DNA from: CADEGL01 sp050180485
GTDB lineage: Bacteria > Pseudomonadota > Alphaproteobacteria > CADEGL01
Direction of reading: 5' to 3'
Length of the DNA stretch: 64,000 bases
NCBI GenBank assembly: GCA_050180485.1
Contig: JBFXED010000003.1
Coordinates: 1-64,000 of the forward strand
A model generated the notes under the pieces. The model was not told the origin of the DNA. It did not search any database and was given only the letters and a program-made list of their open reading frames with translations. The position numbers were made by a program, and so were the translations under genes. Positions 24,548 to 33,287 of the stretch are shown here, one piece after another; positions within the stretch are counted from its first letter, which is position 1; each line of letters opens with the position of its first letter.

Positions 24548-26610
24548 GCAGTCTTCGCGCACCATTGCCGCCACATGGCGCGGTAGGCGTCTTCCAATGC
24601 GGACGTAAAGCGCGCGGGATCGGTCAGGGATGACGCCTCCATGCGCGGGCGTAAATTCGAGCGCAAGGCGGCCAGCCTCGCCGGATCACGCGCCAGCGCC
24701 ACGGCGCGCGCGACATAATCCCCGGGCGAGGTGGCGATCATTTCCTCCAGACCCAGATGGGTCAGAAGTGCCGTGCCCACGCGCCCGACATGGCTGCGCC
24801 CCGCGAGTGTCACCACCGGTACGCCCATCCACAGCGCTTCGCATGTCGTGGTGGCGCCGTTGTAAGGATCGGTGTCCAACGCCACGTCGATCCGGTTGTA
24901 GAGCGCGAAATGCGCCGCCGCGGACGGGATATAGCCGAGCAGCTCCACCCGCTCCGCGACGATGCCGTGCTGCGCAAACATCGCGTGGTAGTGCGCGCGA
25001 GTCCCCGCGTCGCGAAACGGCGCGGCCTTGAGCACCAGGCGCGAATTCGCGACCGCGCGCAAAATCTCGGCCCAGCGCGCGACCAGCGCGGGGTGGACCT
25101 TGGCCAGCATGTTGAACGAAGCGAAGGTGGCGTGGCCCGCCTTGAGCATCGGAACTGGCTCCACAGCCGGCGCGTCCGGCGGTTTGCGGAAACATTGGAA
25201 GGTCTCGGGCAACCGCATCAGCGCCTCGGTGTGCAGCGTCTCCGCGTCTCCCGGGGGATCAGCCACTTCGTCGGTGATGCGCCAATCCATTGCCGGCAGA
25301 CCCGTCGTGCCGGGATAGCCCAGATAGGTCACCTGCACTGGCGCGGGCTTGTGCGCGAAGACCGCGAGGCGATTGTTGGCCGTATGGCCCACCAGATCGA
25401 CCAGCACATCGATGCCGTCGGCGCGGATCAGGTTCGCCGCGGCCTCGGCGTCGAGCGGGCCGATCTCACGCCAATGGTCCGCCAGCGCTTTCAGCCGCGC
25501 AGTCACCGGGTCGGATTTCAGATGGACGGCATAGCAGAACACTTCGAAGTGGCCGCGATTGTGGGCGGCGAGGATCGGCTCGATGAAGGACGCGACCGGA
25601 TGGCGGCGGAAGTCGGGCGAGACATAGCCCACGCGCAGACGCCGCTCTGGATCGCGGCTGTTGGCGTGCGCGGCGTTGATTGCCGGAAAGCGCGCGGCCC
25701 ATTCGCGATGCGCGGCGAAGATCTCTTCCGGCGAGGGGCCGGGCACGTAGTGCATGGTTAGAAGAAGATTGCTGTGCGCGTGGCCGAACTTGGGCTCGAT
25801 CGCGATGGCGCGGCGGAACAGGGTCAGTGCCTCTTCGACCATGCCCTGGTCTTTGAGCAAATTGGCCAGGTTGTTGAGCGCGGGTGCCGCGTTGGGATGG
25901 TGCCGGAGCGCACGGCGATAGAGGTCCATGGCCTCGGTCGTGCGCCCGCCCTCTTTACAGAGATTGCCCCAGTTCACGAGGGCCGCGAGGGAGGTTGGAT
26001 CGAGCGCGAGAGCTTTGCGGTATTCCGCTTCGGCCTCTTTCGCCCGGTTCCGCAGTTCCAGCGCCTGGGCCAGGTTGACCAAGGCTTGGGTGAAAGCCGG
26101 TGTTTCAACCAACACCGCGCGATACTCGGCTTCGGCCTCGGCATAGCGGCCTTGGGCGGCCAACGCCAAGCCCAGGCCGTTGCGCGCGAAGGCGAAACCG
26201 GGCTTGAGCAAAAGCGCTTGTCGGTAATGCGCTTCCGCCTCTTGCGGCTTTTCCAGGGTGCGCAACGCTTCGGCCAAGCTGTGATGCGCCTCGGCGAAAT
26301 CCGGCTGAAGCGCGAGCGCGGTCCGGTGCGCCTCCGCCGCGCGCATGGCCTCGCCCGCGGCTAAGAGAGCCGTACCCAGGTTGCGGTGGAACACGGCGGC
26401 CTTCGGTCGTTGGACCAAGGCCTTCTCGATCAGCGCGATGCCCGCGCGGTGATCGCCGCGTTGGTGCGCAATCACACCCAGGAGATGGTTGGCGTCGGCG
26501 TGATCCGGGCTCGCCGCCAGGATGCGGCGGTAACACGCCTCGGCCTCATCGAGACGGCCCCCATTATGGTGGGCCAGCCCCTCCTTCAGCGCGTCCGCGA
26601 CCGTCGCCAT
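24544..26610 (-). CDS. TPR-repeat O-GlcNAc-transferase-like (GT41/SPINDLY) glycosyltransferase
   Basis: The 688-residue protein begins with eight back-to-back 34-residue tetratricopeptide repeats (about residues 4-274), each ending in a Pro-Asp/Asn/Lys turn. Residues 300-688 form the GT41 catalytic half, with VGYVSPDFRRHPVASF, DVLVDLVGHTANNRLAVFAHKPAPVQVTYLGYPGTTG, TFASFNMLAKVHP and ALDTDPYNGATTTCEALWMGVPVVTL as the donor-binding blocks. It probably glycosylates proteins from a UDP-sugar. Bacterial members often modify flagellin or surface proteins, but no such target gene is adjacent. It is a single gene, convergent with tesA. The substrate is unknown. Confidence 0.85.
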   Translation of the reverse strand: MATVADALKEGLAHHNGGRLDEAEACYRRILAASPDHADANHLLGVIAHQRGDHRAGIALIEKALVQRPKAAVFHRNLGTALLAAGEAMRAAEAHRTALALQPDFAEAHHSLAEALRTLEKPQEAEAHYRQALLLKPGFAFARNGLGLALAAQGRYAEAEAEYRAVLVETPAFTQALVNLAQALELRNRAKEAEAEYRKALALDPTSLAALVNWGNLCKEGGRTTEAMDLYRRALRHHPNAAPALNNLANLLKDQGMVEEALTLFRRAIAIEPKFGHAHSNLLLTMHYVPGPSPEEIFAAHREWAARFPAINAAHANSRDPERRLRVGYVSPDFRRHPVASFIEPILAAHNRGHFEVFCYAVHLKSDPVTARLKALADHWREIGPLDAEAAANLIRADGIDVLVDLVGHTANNRLAVFAHKPAPVQVTYLGYPGTTGLPAMDWRITDEVADPPGDAETLHTEALMRLPETFQCFRKPPDAPAVEPVPMLKAGHATFASFNMLAKVHPALVARWAEILRAVANSRLVLKAAPFRDAGTRAHYHAMFAQHGIVAERVELLGYIPSAAAHFALYNRIDVALDTDPYNGATTTCEALWMGVPVVTLAGRSHVGRVGTALLTHLGLEEMIATSPGDYVARAVALARDPARLAALRSNLRPRMEASSLTDPARFTSALEDAYRAMWRQWCAKTA

Positions 26611-26656
26611 GGCGGATTTCTATCGGATGGGCGCACGCGGGAGAAGCGCGGCGGTC

Positions 26657-26674
26657 CTATTCGCATTAGAATAG
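26657..26674. promoter_or_regulatory. Inverted repeat in the GT41/FIST divergent spacer
   Basis: Perfect 6-bp arms (26657-26662 CTATTC and 26669-26674 GAATAG) are separated by 6 bp. They sit between the GT41 start (minus) and the FIST start (plus), and the right half includes TAGAAT, a possible -10 for the FIST gene. It is a candidate operator; the regulator is unknown. Confidence 0.3.
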
Positions 26675-26690
26675 CGACGATGGAGTTGCG

Positions 26691-27803
26691 ATGAGTGCGT
26701 TTCGCCTGGCCCATGCATCCGCGGAGAATTGGGGCCGCGCCGCCAAATCCTGCGTCGACCAATTGGGTCCCGCCGACGGCGCCACGCTGGGTTTCGTTTA
26801 CGTCACCGACCGGCTTTCCGCGGACCTGGATGGAATCCTGACCGTCTTACGCGAGATGACCGGCGTGCCGCATTGGATCGGCACGGTCGGCTTGGGCGTG
26901 GTGGCCACGGGCCACGAATATTTCGACGAGCCCGCCATGGCCGTGATGCTGTGCGGCCTGCCCTCCGGTTCGTTCCGCGTCTTCCCGACTGTCGCGAAGA
27001 AGGCCGGCGAGCTCCGCGCGGCAACCGCCGACTGGAAGGAAGCCGGCCAAGCCACCTTCGGCGTCGTCCACGGCGACCCACGCAACCCGGCCGCGCCCGA
27101 GCTTTTGGCGGCGGTTGCCAAGGAGTCCGGCATCTTTTTCGTGGGCGGCCTGTCCTCTTCGCGCGGGGGGTTGGCACAGGTGGCCGATAAGCTGACGGAT
27201 GGCGGCCTGTCGGGGGTTTTGTTTTCCGGCTCGGTGCCGGTCGCGACCGGCCTGACCCAGGGCTGCTCGCCGGTCGGACCCGTGCGCCGCATCACGTCGT
27301 GCCAGGAGAACGTGCTGGCCCAGATCGACGACGGTCCGGCGCTGGATGCGCTGATGCGGGATATCGGCGCGGCCACGGTCGAGGAACTGGCGCGCCGCGC
27401 GGCGAACATCCATGTGGCACTGCCCGTCTCCGGTTCGGACACCGGCGACTACCTGGTGCGCAACCTGGTCGGCATCGATCCGGACAAGGGCTTGGTCGCG
27501 ATCGGCGAGCGAGTGGCGCCCGGCGACCGCATCATATTCTGTCGCCGCGACAAGGGTGCGGCGCGCGAGGATCTGTCGCGTATGCTCAAGACGCTGAAAC
27601 GCCGGACGGGCGGTGTGCCGAAGGCGGGCGTGTACTACACCTGCGTCGCGCGTGGACCCAATCTGTTTGGCCCCGGTTCGGTCGAGCTGGCGGCGATCCG
27701 CGACGAGTTGGGGAACTTTCCCCTGGTGGGGTTTTTCTGCAACGGTGAGATTTCGAACGACCGTCTTTATGGTTATACCGGAGTGCTCGCGCTGTTCCTG
27801 TGA
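26691..27803 (+). CDS. FIST-domain sensory protein
   Basis: The 370-residue protein has an N-terminal FIST_N domain, with LGFVYVTDRLSADL, HWIGTVGLGVVATGHEYF and the FVGGLSSSRGG segment. A FIST_C domain follows with GCSPVGPVRRITSC, DYLVRNLVGIDPDKGLVAIGERV and the closing PLVGFFCNGEISNDRLYGYTGVLALF. FIST proteins are thought to sense small ligands, perhaps amino acids, and are usually joined to or encoded beside histidine kinases or chemoreceptors. This one stands alone next to ThpR. A ggag ribosome site lies before the ATG. The role is inferred from the family only. Confidence 0.85.
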   Translation: MSAFRLAHASAENWGRAAKSCVDQLGPADGATLGFVYVTDRLSADLDGILTVLREMTGVPHWIGTVGLGVVATGHEYFDEPAMAVMLCGLPSGSFRVFPTVAKKAGELRAATADWKEAGQATFGVVHGDPRNPAAPELLAAVAKESGIFFVGGLSSSRGGLAQVADKLTDGGLSGVLFSGSVPVATGLTQGCSPVGPVRRITSCQENVLAQIDDGPALDALMRDIGAATVEELARRAANIHVALPVSGSDTGDYLVRNLVGIDPDKGLVAIGERVAPGDRIIFCRRDKGAAREDLSRMLKTLKRRTGGVPKAGVYYTCVARGPNLFGPGSVELAAIRDELGNFPLVGFFCNGEISNDRLYGYTGVLALFL

Positions 27804-27821
27804 CGTGGTTCGCTGGCCGCC

Positions 27822-28391
27822 ATGATTCGCTTGTTCGTTGCTCTGGAACTGCCCGAGACCGTCCGTACGCGATTGTCCTTCCTATGCGCGGGCGTACCGG
27901 GTGCGCGCTGGGTCGCGCCCGAGAACATGCACATGACGCTGCGCTTCATCGGCGATGTCGAGGAGCCGGTCTACGACGAGGTCGTCGACGCGCTGCTCGA
28001 CGTGCGTGCGCCCGCCTTCGATCTGGTGCTGCGGGATTTCGGCACCTTCGAACAAGGCCGAATCGTCCATATGCTGTGGGTCGGGGTGGAGCGCAGCGAA
28101 GCCCTGATGAACCTGCAGGCCAAGATCGAACGCGCGGTCATAGGCGCAGGCCAGGAGCCGGAACGGCGGCGCTATTTGCCCCATGTCACGCTGGCGCGGC
28201 TCAAGGTCGCGCCCGAGCACCGGGTGGCCGAGTTCATCGCCGGCAATTCGCCGTTCCGTCTGGAGCCGATTCCGATCGGCCGTTTTGCGCTCTTCTCCAG
28301 CCATCTGTCACGCAACGGCGCCAGCTATACGGTGGAAGAGGTGTTCCCGCTGACGGGTGCCTTCGCCGAAGCGTGGGGCGAGGGCGAATAA
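27822..28391 (+). CDS. thpR: RNA 2',3'-cyclic phosphodiesterase (ThpR/LigT)
   Basis: The 189-residue two-lobed 2H phosphoesterase has the paired catalytic motifs His37-Met-Thr39-Leu (MHMTLRFIG) and His121-Val-Thr123-Leu (PHVTLARLK). The opening MIRLFVALELPE is typical of ThpR. It hydrolyses 2',3'-cyclic phosphates at RNA ends. It follows the FIST gene after 18 bp on the same strand, so co-transcription is likely. It ends one base from the convergent phosphatase gene. Confidence 0.92.
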   Translation: MIRLFVALELPETVRTRLSFLCAGVPGARWVAPENMHMTLRFIGDVEEPVYDEVVDALLDVRAPAFDLVLRDFGTFEQGRIVHMLWVGVERSEALMNLQAKIERAVIGAGQEPERRRYLPHVTLARLKVAPEHRVAEFIAGNSPFRLEPIPIGRFALFSSHLSRNGASYTVEEVFPLTGAFAEAWGEGE

Positions 28392-28392
28392 A

Positions 28393-28878
28393 TCAACCCA
28401 GCGTGGCGCGCAGCTTCTCGAAGAGGTTGCCAACGGCGGTTTCGATCAACCCATAGGTGCGTTCGAATCCCTCTTCGTCCCCGTCGTACGGGTCGGGCAC
28501 GTCCAGATAGCCCGTGTCCGGCGCGAACTCCATGAGGAGATAGATTTCGGCCGCGGCGCCCTCGGCGAAACTTTCGGCCATGAAGCGCTTGTGGCTCTGG
28601 TCCAGCGCGATGACGTAGTCGAAGCGCTCGAAGTCCTTCGGAGCCATCCGGCGGGCGCGCTGATTGGAGATATCGACGCCGTGGCAGAGTGCGATGCGGG
28701 TGGCGCGTACGTCGGGCGGCAAGCCCACGTGATATTCGTGGGTGCCCGCCGAATCGACCACGAACCGGTCGCTTAGGCCCGCCTCCTCCGCCAGGTGGCG
28801 GAAGACGCCTTCCGCCGTCGGCGAACGGCAGATGTTCCCGGTGCAGACGAACAGGATTTTGATCGGCGCTTCGGACAT
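28393..28878 (-). CDS. Low-molecular-weight protein tyrosine phosphatase
   Basis: The 161-residue phosphatase has the P-loop Cys12-X5-Arg18-Ser19 (FVCTGNICRSP) close to the N-terminus and the general acid Asp in DVPDPYDGDEEGF. The chosen start (MSEAPIKILF) places the P-loop at the family position; a longer frame upstream runs into the UDG-like gene. It could regulate capsule kinases or arsenate handling as relatives do, but no BY-kinase or ars gene is present here. It is divergent from the UDG-like gene with a 47-bp spacer. Confidence 0.9.
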   Translation of the reverse strand: MSEAPIKILFVCTGNICRSPTAEGVFRHLAEEAGLSDRFVVDSAGTHEYHVGLPPDVRATRIALCHGVDISNQRARRMAPKDFERFDYVIALDQSHKRFMAESFAEGAAAEIYLLMEFAPDTGYLDVPDPYDGDEEGFERTYGLIETAVGNLFEKLRATLG

Positions 28879-28925
28879 GACGGGGCGGCTTGTGGACGCG
28901 CCGCACGCTATCATATCGAATCGGC

Positions 28926-29555
28926 ATGACCGATAGCCCCGAAACCCTGGTGCAGGCAATGAAGGCCGCGCGTGCCTGCACGTTGTGTGCGGCACATCTG
29001 CCGCTCGGGCCCCGGCCGGTGCTGCGGGGCTCGCCCACGGCCCGCCTTCTAATCGTGGGCCAGGCGCCCGGCACGCGGGTGCACGAATCGGGCGTGCCCT
29101 GGGACGATCCGTCGGGGGACCGCCTGCGCGCTTGGCTCGGCCTCGGGCGCGAGGCGTTCTATGACGAAGCCCGCATCGCCATCGTGCCCATGGGGCTTTG
29201 CTATCCCGGGCGCGACGCGAATGGCGGCGACAAGCCGCCGCGCCCCGAGTGTGCCCCGCTCTGGCATCCGCGCGTGCGCCCGCTACTGCCGAGGGTCGCG
29301 CTGACCCTGATCGTGGGTCGCTACGCCCAGAGCTATTACCTCGGCGCCCGCGCGAAGCAGAGTGTGACGGACACGGTGCGCGCTTGGCGCGAATTCCTAC
29401 CGGACTTCATCCCGACACCGCATCCGAGCTGGCGCTCGAACGGCTGGCTCAAGCGCAACCCGTGGTTCGAGACAGAGATCCTGCCGGTCCTGCGTGAGCG
29501 CGTGGCCGTGCTGGTCAGCGCACCAGGACCAAGGGGCAGGAAATCCGGTCCATGA
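28926..29555 (+). CDS. Uracil-DNA-glycosylase superfamily protein
   Basis: The 209-residue protein has the small UDG-superfamily core. An N-terminal CTLC pair is followed by LLIVGQAPGTRVHESGVPWDDPSGDRLRAWLG, where GQAPG is the family A motif. PMGLCYPG and the C-terminal PHPSWRSNGWLKRNPWFE complete the pocket. The HPS motif is present. It groups with broad-specificity bacterial UDG relatives rather than with Ung. Only two of the four Cys usually needed for a 4Fe-4S cluster are in the right place, so it is probably a cluster-less subgroup. Its last 41 bp overlap the end of the convergent USP gene. Confidence 0.75.
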   Translation: MTDSPETLVQAMKAARACTLCAAHLPLGPRPVLRGSPTARLLIVGQAPGTRVHESGVPWDDPSGDRLRAWLGLGREAFYDEARIAIVPMGLCYPGRDANGGDKPPRPECAPLWHPRVRPLLPRVALTLIVGRYAQSYYLGARAKQSVTDTVRAWREFLPDFIPTPHPSWRSNGWLKRNPWFETEILPVLRERVAVLVSAPGPRGRKSGP

Positions 29556-30360
29556 GCCGGTCGGCCGCGTCGCCCTTGGCGAAAGCGCCGTTGGCGCCCA
29601 CCACCAGGACGGCATGCTGGATGCGGCGCGCGAAGCCGCATAGGTCGATCAGGCTGGGTTCACCCAGGATTTCGACCGTGCCCTCGACGCCAAGCCGTTC
29701 CAGAACCCTGGTCGCGCGCGCCCGCAATTCCTCGGCCTTGGGCGAATCGGCGGCGATCACCAGGACCGCAAGCGTGGCGCGGTTGGCGGCGGCCAGCCGC
29801 GCGGCAATGACCAGGGCGCGATCGGCCTCCGGCGTATCCTCATAGGCGACCAGGAAATTGCGCGCATCGAGCGCGCCGCGACGCAGGACCATGACCGTGC
29901 GCGCGGTCTGGCGTGCGACGGCGCGGGTACCCGAGCTCATCTGGACGCGCCCGCGCAGAATCTCGGTCAGGCCCTCCAGCACGATCAGATCGGCCTCGCC
30001 GGCTGCGGCCGCGACCTCGCGGCCGATCTCGCCGCGCGCCACGCGGAAGGAAAAGCCCAGACGGCGCCGCCGCGCCGCGGCCTCGACGAGCTGGCGCGCG
30101 CGGGCGGCGCGGGCGCGCATGTCGCGTTCGATCGCGGCCGGTTCGAATGCCTGCCATTGGCCGGACGCCAGATTGATCTCGCGCACGAAGGGCAGGGCCG
30201 CCGAGCGCAGAAGATTGGCGTCCTCGACGAAAAGACCGACCAGTTCGGCATGCAGCCGCTCGGCCAGCTCCGCCGCGGCCTCGAGGGATTCGGGCGATTC
30301 CGTCGCGGCGTCGAGCGCGAAGATGATGCGCCGGATAACGATGTCGGCCGGGCCGGTCAC
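29515..30360 (-). CDS. Universal stress protein (UspA family), tandem-domain type
   Basis: The 281-residue protein starts IRRIIFALDAATESPESLEAAAELAERLHAEL, a typical Usp beta-alpha opening, and ends with HAVLVVGANGAFAKGDAADRLMDRISCPLVLVR. The latter resembles the G-2X-G-9X-G(S/T) nucleotide loop, though not exactly. Length and internal repetition suggest two fused Usp domains, the first degenerate. GTG at 30360 overlaps the stop of the Lon-like protease gene (GTGA), so the two are translationally coupled in one stress-response unit. The 3' end overlaps the UDG-like gene by 41 bp. Confidence 0.75.
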   Translation of the reverse strand: MTGPADIVIRRIIFALDAATESPESLEAAAELAERLHAELVGLFVEDANLLRSAALPFVREINLASGQWQAFEPAAIERDMRARAARARQLVEAAARRRRLGFSFRVARGEIGREVAAAAGEADLIVLEGLTEILRGRVQMSSGTRAVARQTARTVMVLRRGALDARNFLVAYEDTPEADRALVIAARLAAANRATLAVLVIAADSPKAEELRARATRVLERLGVEGTVEILGEPSLIDLCGFARRIQHAVLVVGANGAFAKGDAADRLMDRISCPLVLVR

Positions 30361-32810
30361 GGCGTGCGGCCCTTGTGGGCGAAGCGGCGCGCGGCCGCGG
30401 CGAACGCATTCAGCCGCGCCTGAACGCGGCCGTTGATCGTGTTCGCGGGATAACGCCCGTTCTTGCCTTGCGCGCCGGCAGGCACGCCGGTCAGAACCTC
30501 GATGCCCTGGTCGATGGTCCCGATCGGGAAGACGCGGAACTCGCCTTTCTTCGCCGCGGCCACGATGTCCTCGCGCAGCATCAGATGGGCCACATTGGTC
30601 GCGGGAATCATCACGCCCTGCTGCCCGGTCAAGCCGCGCACCTTGCACAGATCGAAGAAGCCTTCGATCTTTTCGTTCACCCCGCCGATGGCCTGCACGT
30701 TGCCGTGCTGATCGACCGAGCCCGTGACCGCGAAGCTCTGCTTGATCGGTGCTTCCGACAAAGCGGAGAGGAGCGTGTAAAGCTCGGCGGACGAAGCACT
30801 GTCGCCGTCGACGCCGCCATAGGATTGCTCGAACACCAGGCTGGCCTTGAGCGACAGCGGCTGCTCGGCGCCATAGCGCTCGGCCAGGAAGCCTTGGAGG
30901 ATCAAGACACCCTTGGAATGCAGCGGCCCGCCCAGCGCGACCTCGCGTTCGATGTCGACCACCTCGCCCTTGCCCAAACCCACCGAGGCCGTGATGCGGC
31001 TCGGCTTGCCGAAGGAATAGTCGCCGAGCGAGAGCACGGACAGGCCGTTCACCTGGCCGACTTTCTCGCCGCTGGTGTCGATATGGACGATGCCGCGCAC
31101 CGTCTGTTCCTCCATGCGCTCACGCATGCGGTCGGAACGGCGGATTTGCGCGGTGATGGCCTGGTCCACGTCCTTGGCGTCCACCGTATCGGCCTTGCGC
31201 TGTCCGGCCCAATAATCGGCCTCGCGCAACAAGCCGCCGACGCGGCGCAACTCCATGGACAGGCGCTCGCTGTCCTCCACCAGCCGCGCGGCGCGGTCCA
31301 TCACCTTGGCGATGGCGGGGGCGGTGAAGGGGCGCAGCTTGTCGCCGTCGATCAGGCTGGCCAGGAAGCGGGCATAGAGCTTGCCGTTCTTGGGCTCGCG
31401 CTCGACATACTCCTCGAAATCGACCGGCACCTTGAACAGCTCGCCGAACTCCGGGTCCGCCGTAGCCAGCAGGTAGTAAAGCTGCCGGTCGCCCAAGAGG
31501 ATGACCTTGATGTTCAAGGGGATGGGCTCGGGTTCCATCATCATGGAGCCCGCTCCGCCGAAGGCGTAGCCCAAGGGCTCGATGCGGATCTCGCGGCTGC
31601 GCAGCGCGTGCTTGAGCTCTTCCCAGCCATAGGGCTGCATCAGCACCTTGCGCGCATCCACGACCAGGTAGCCGCCATTGGCCTTGTGCAAAGCGCCCGG
31701 CAGGATCATGGAGAAGTCGGTCACCAGCGCGCCGAACACGGCGCGGAATTCGAACTTGCCGAACAGGTTGGGATGGTTCGGGTGATCTTCGTAGATGACC
31801 GGCGCGCCTTGGCGGTCGGTATTGTCGATCAGGACGTTCACCTTGTAGCGCGCGAACGGTGACGCGGCGGCGGGCGGCGGCGCGCCTGGTACCGGCGCGG
31901 CCGGCTGGTCGGGCCTCAGGAAATCCTCCGCGTTGTCGATCATGTCCTTCTCGACCGCGGCCAGGTATTCCATCACCTCCGGCACGTCCGCGTAACGCTT
32001 CTTCACGTCGTTCAAAAGATGCGTGATGGCGAACTGTGCCGTATGGCGGTTCAAGTTGCGCATCTGTTTTCGCGCTTCTTGTTCCCACGCGGGAAGCTTC
32101 TGCAGGACCTGCTGCAATTCGGTCTGCAGTCCCTCGATGGTCTTTTGGATCGCCTGCTTTTCCTCGGCGGGAAGTTTCTGGAACTCCTCCGGGTCCATCA
32201 CCTCATCGCCCTTGATGGGGGCGAGGGTCAGGCCCGCGGGCGTGCGGATCAGCGCGGCGCCCTTGGCTTTGGCCTTCTCCTGGAATTCGCTGAAGGCGCC
32301 TTCGTGGAGCTGCTTCATGCGCTCCTCAATGGCCTGGCGCTGGCCGCGGAACTCCTCGGTCTCGAAGGCGGCCGGCAAGGCCGCACGCAACTCGTCGATC
32401 AGATGGTCCATGTCGGCGCGGAACGGCCGCGCCTTTCCGGGCGGCAGGCTCAGCGCTTGGGGCTTATAGGCGTTCTCGAAATTGTGGACGTAGCACCAAT
32501 CGGCCGGCACCGGTTCGTTGGCGGCTTGGCGTTCCAGGAATTGGCGCACCATCCGGTGCTTGCCGATGCCGTCGGGGCCCAGCGCGAACAGGTTGTAGCC
32601 ATCCTGCACCATGCCGATGCCAAAGCGGATGGCTTCCATCGCCCGCTCCTGGCCCAGCGCCTCGTTCAGCGGCTCGACCTCGGCCGTGGTCTTGAAGCCC
32701 AAGCCGGCGGGGTCGGTGCGGCGGCACAAGATGTCAGGCGCCAAGGGGGTGGCTTTCGCGCGCGCTGTCACTCCGGCGGTCTTCTTCTGGGGCTTGGCGG
32801 TCTTCGGCAT
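30357..32810 (-). CDS. Lon-like AAA+ ATP-dependent protease (YcbZ/LonH type)
   Basis: The 817-residue enzyme has a nucleotide-binding region near residue 90 (LGPDGIGKHRM). A long insert with coiled-coil-like sequence (about 130-300) is followed by the AAA_32-type second part with GALHKANGGYLVVDARKVL. The C-terminal Lon protease domain (about 590-790) has the catalytic Ser in GVDGDSASSAELY and the Lys in GGVNEKIEGF. The Ser-Lys dyad is intact. The short Lys-rich N-terminus (MPKTAKPQKK) precedes LAPDILCRRTDP, the usual family start. Translation continues directly into the USP gene. It is probably involved in ribosome or protein quality control under stress, as YcbZ. Confidence 0.88.
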   Translation of the reverse strand: MPKTAKPQKKTAGVTARAKATPLAPDILCRRTDPAGLGFKTTAEVEPLNEALGQERAMEAIRFGIGMVQDGYNLFALGPDGIGKHRMVRQFLERQAANEPVPADWCYVHNFENAYKPQALSLPPGKARPFRADMDHLIDELRAALPAAFETEEFRGQRQAIEERMKQLHEGAFSEFQEKAKAKGAALIRTPAGLTLAPIKGDEVMDPEEFQKLPAEEKQAIQKTIEGLQTELQQVLQKLPAWEQEARKQMRNLNRHTAQFAITHLLNDVKKRYADVPEVMEYLAAVEKDMIDNAEDFLRPDQPAAPVPGAPPPAAASPFARYKVNVLIDNTDRQGAPVIYEDHPNHPNLFGKFEFRAVFGALVTDFSMILPGALHKANGGYLVVDARKVLMQPYGWEELKHALRSREIRIEPLGYAFGGAGSMMMEPEPIPLNIKVILLGDRQLYYLLATADPEFGELFKVPVDFEEYVEREPKNGKLYARFLASLIDGDKLRPFTAPAIAKVMDRAARLVEDSERLSMELRRVGGLLREADYWAGQRKADTVDAKDVDQAITAQIRRSDRMRERMEEQTVRGIVHIDTSGEKVGQVNGLSVLSLGDYSFGKPSRITASVGLGKGEVVDIEREVALGGPLHSKGVLILQGFLAERYGAEQPLSLKASLVFEQSYGGVDGDSASSAELYTLLSALSEAPIKQSFAVTGSVDQHGNVQAIGGVNEKIEGFFDLCKVRGLTGQQGVMIPATNVAHLMLREDIVAAAKKGEFRVFPIGTIDQGIEVLTGVPAGAQGKNGRYPANTINGRVQARLNAFAAAARRFAHKGRTP

Positions 32811-32827
32811 GGGCTCGCTCGCTCGGC

Positions 32828-33217
32828 TCAGGCGGTGGCTTCGATGCGTTCCATGTCCGCGTCCGACAGGCCAAAATGATGGCCGATTTCGTGGATCAGG
32901 ACATGGCGCACGACGTGGGTCAGATCGTCGCCGGTCTCGCACCAATAATCCAGGATCGGACGACGGTAGAGGAAGATCATGTCCACGTCCTGGCCGACGG
33001 CCAAGTTGGACTTCCGGCCGATGGCTATGCCGCGGTAAAGCCCCAGGATGTCGAAGGGGGACTCCAGCCCCATCTCCTCCTCAGTCTCGGCGTCGGGAAA
33101 CTCGTCGACGCGGATGACCACGCCATCGAGATTGCCGGCAAAGGGTGCGGGCAGGGCGGCCAATGCGGCCTCCGCGATGGCGTGCAATTCGTCGAGGCTC
33201 GGCGGCGTCTTGGGCAA
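32828..33217 (-). CDS. Zincin-like metallopeptidase family protein
   Basis: The 129-residue protein contains the zinc-protease signature HEIGHHFGLSD near its C-terminus, with a conserved core VVIRVDEFPD and GLYRGIAIGRK. It matches the small bacterial zincin_1 family, whose function is unsettled. The start is uncertain. TTG at 33217 behind gggag (7 bases) gives the usual family length. ATG at 33289 would add 24 residues and overlap the start codon of the divergent pterin dehydratase, with no ribosome site. It lies 17 bp upstream of the Lon-like gene and is probably in the same transcript. Confidence 0.75.
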   Translation of the reverse strand: MPKTPPSLDELHAIAEAALAALPAPFAGNLDGVVIRVDEFPDAETEEEMGLESPFDILGLYRGIAIGRKSNLAVGQDVDMIFLYRRPILDYWCETGDDLTHVVRHVLIHEIGHHFGLSDADMERIEATA

Positions 33218-33287
33218 GGGCGGGCTCCCGGCTTGCTCCCCGGCAGGGCGGGGGCCATGGTTGGTCCTATCAATATAGGAGCGGAGC

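Noticed and set aside
30375..31862. Plus-strand open frame of nearly 500 codons inside the Lon-like gene
   Set aside because: It is antisense to a protease domain with intact catalytic motifs. Its sequence is low in recognisable structure and has no ribosome site.
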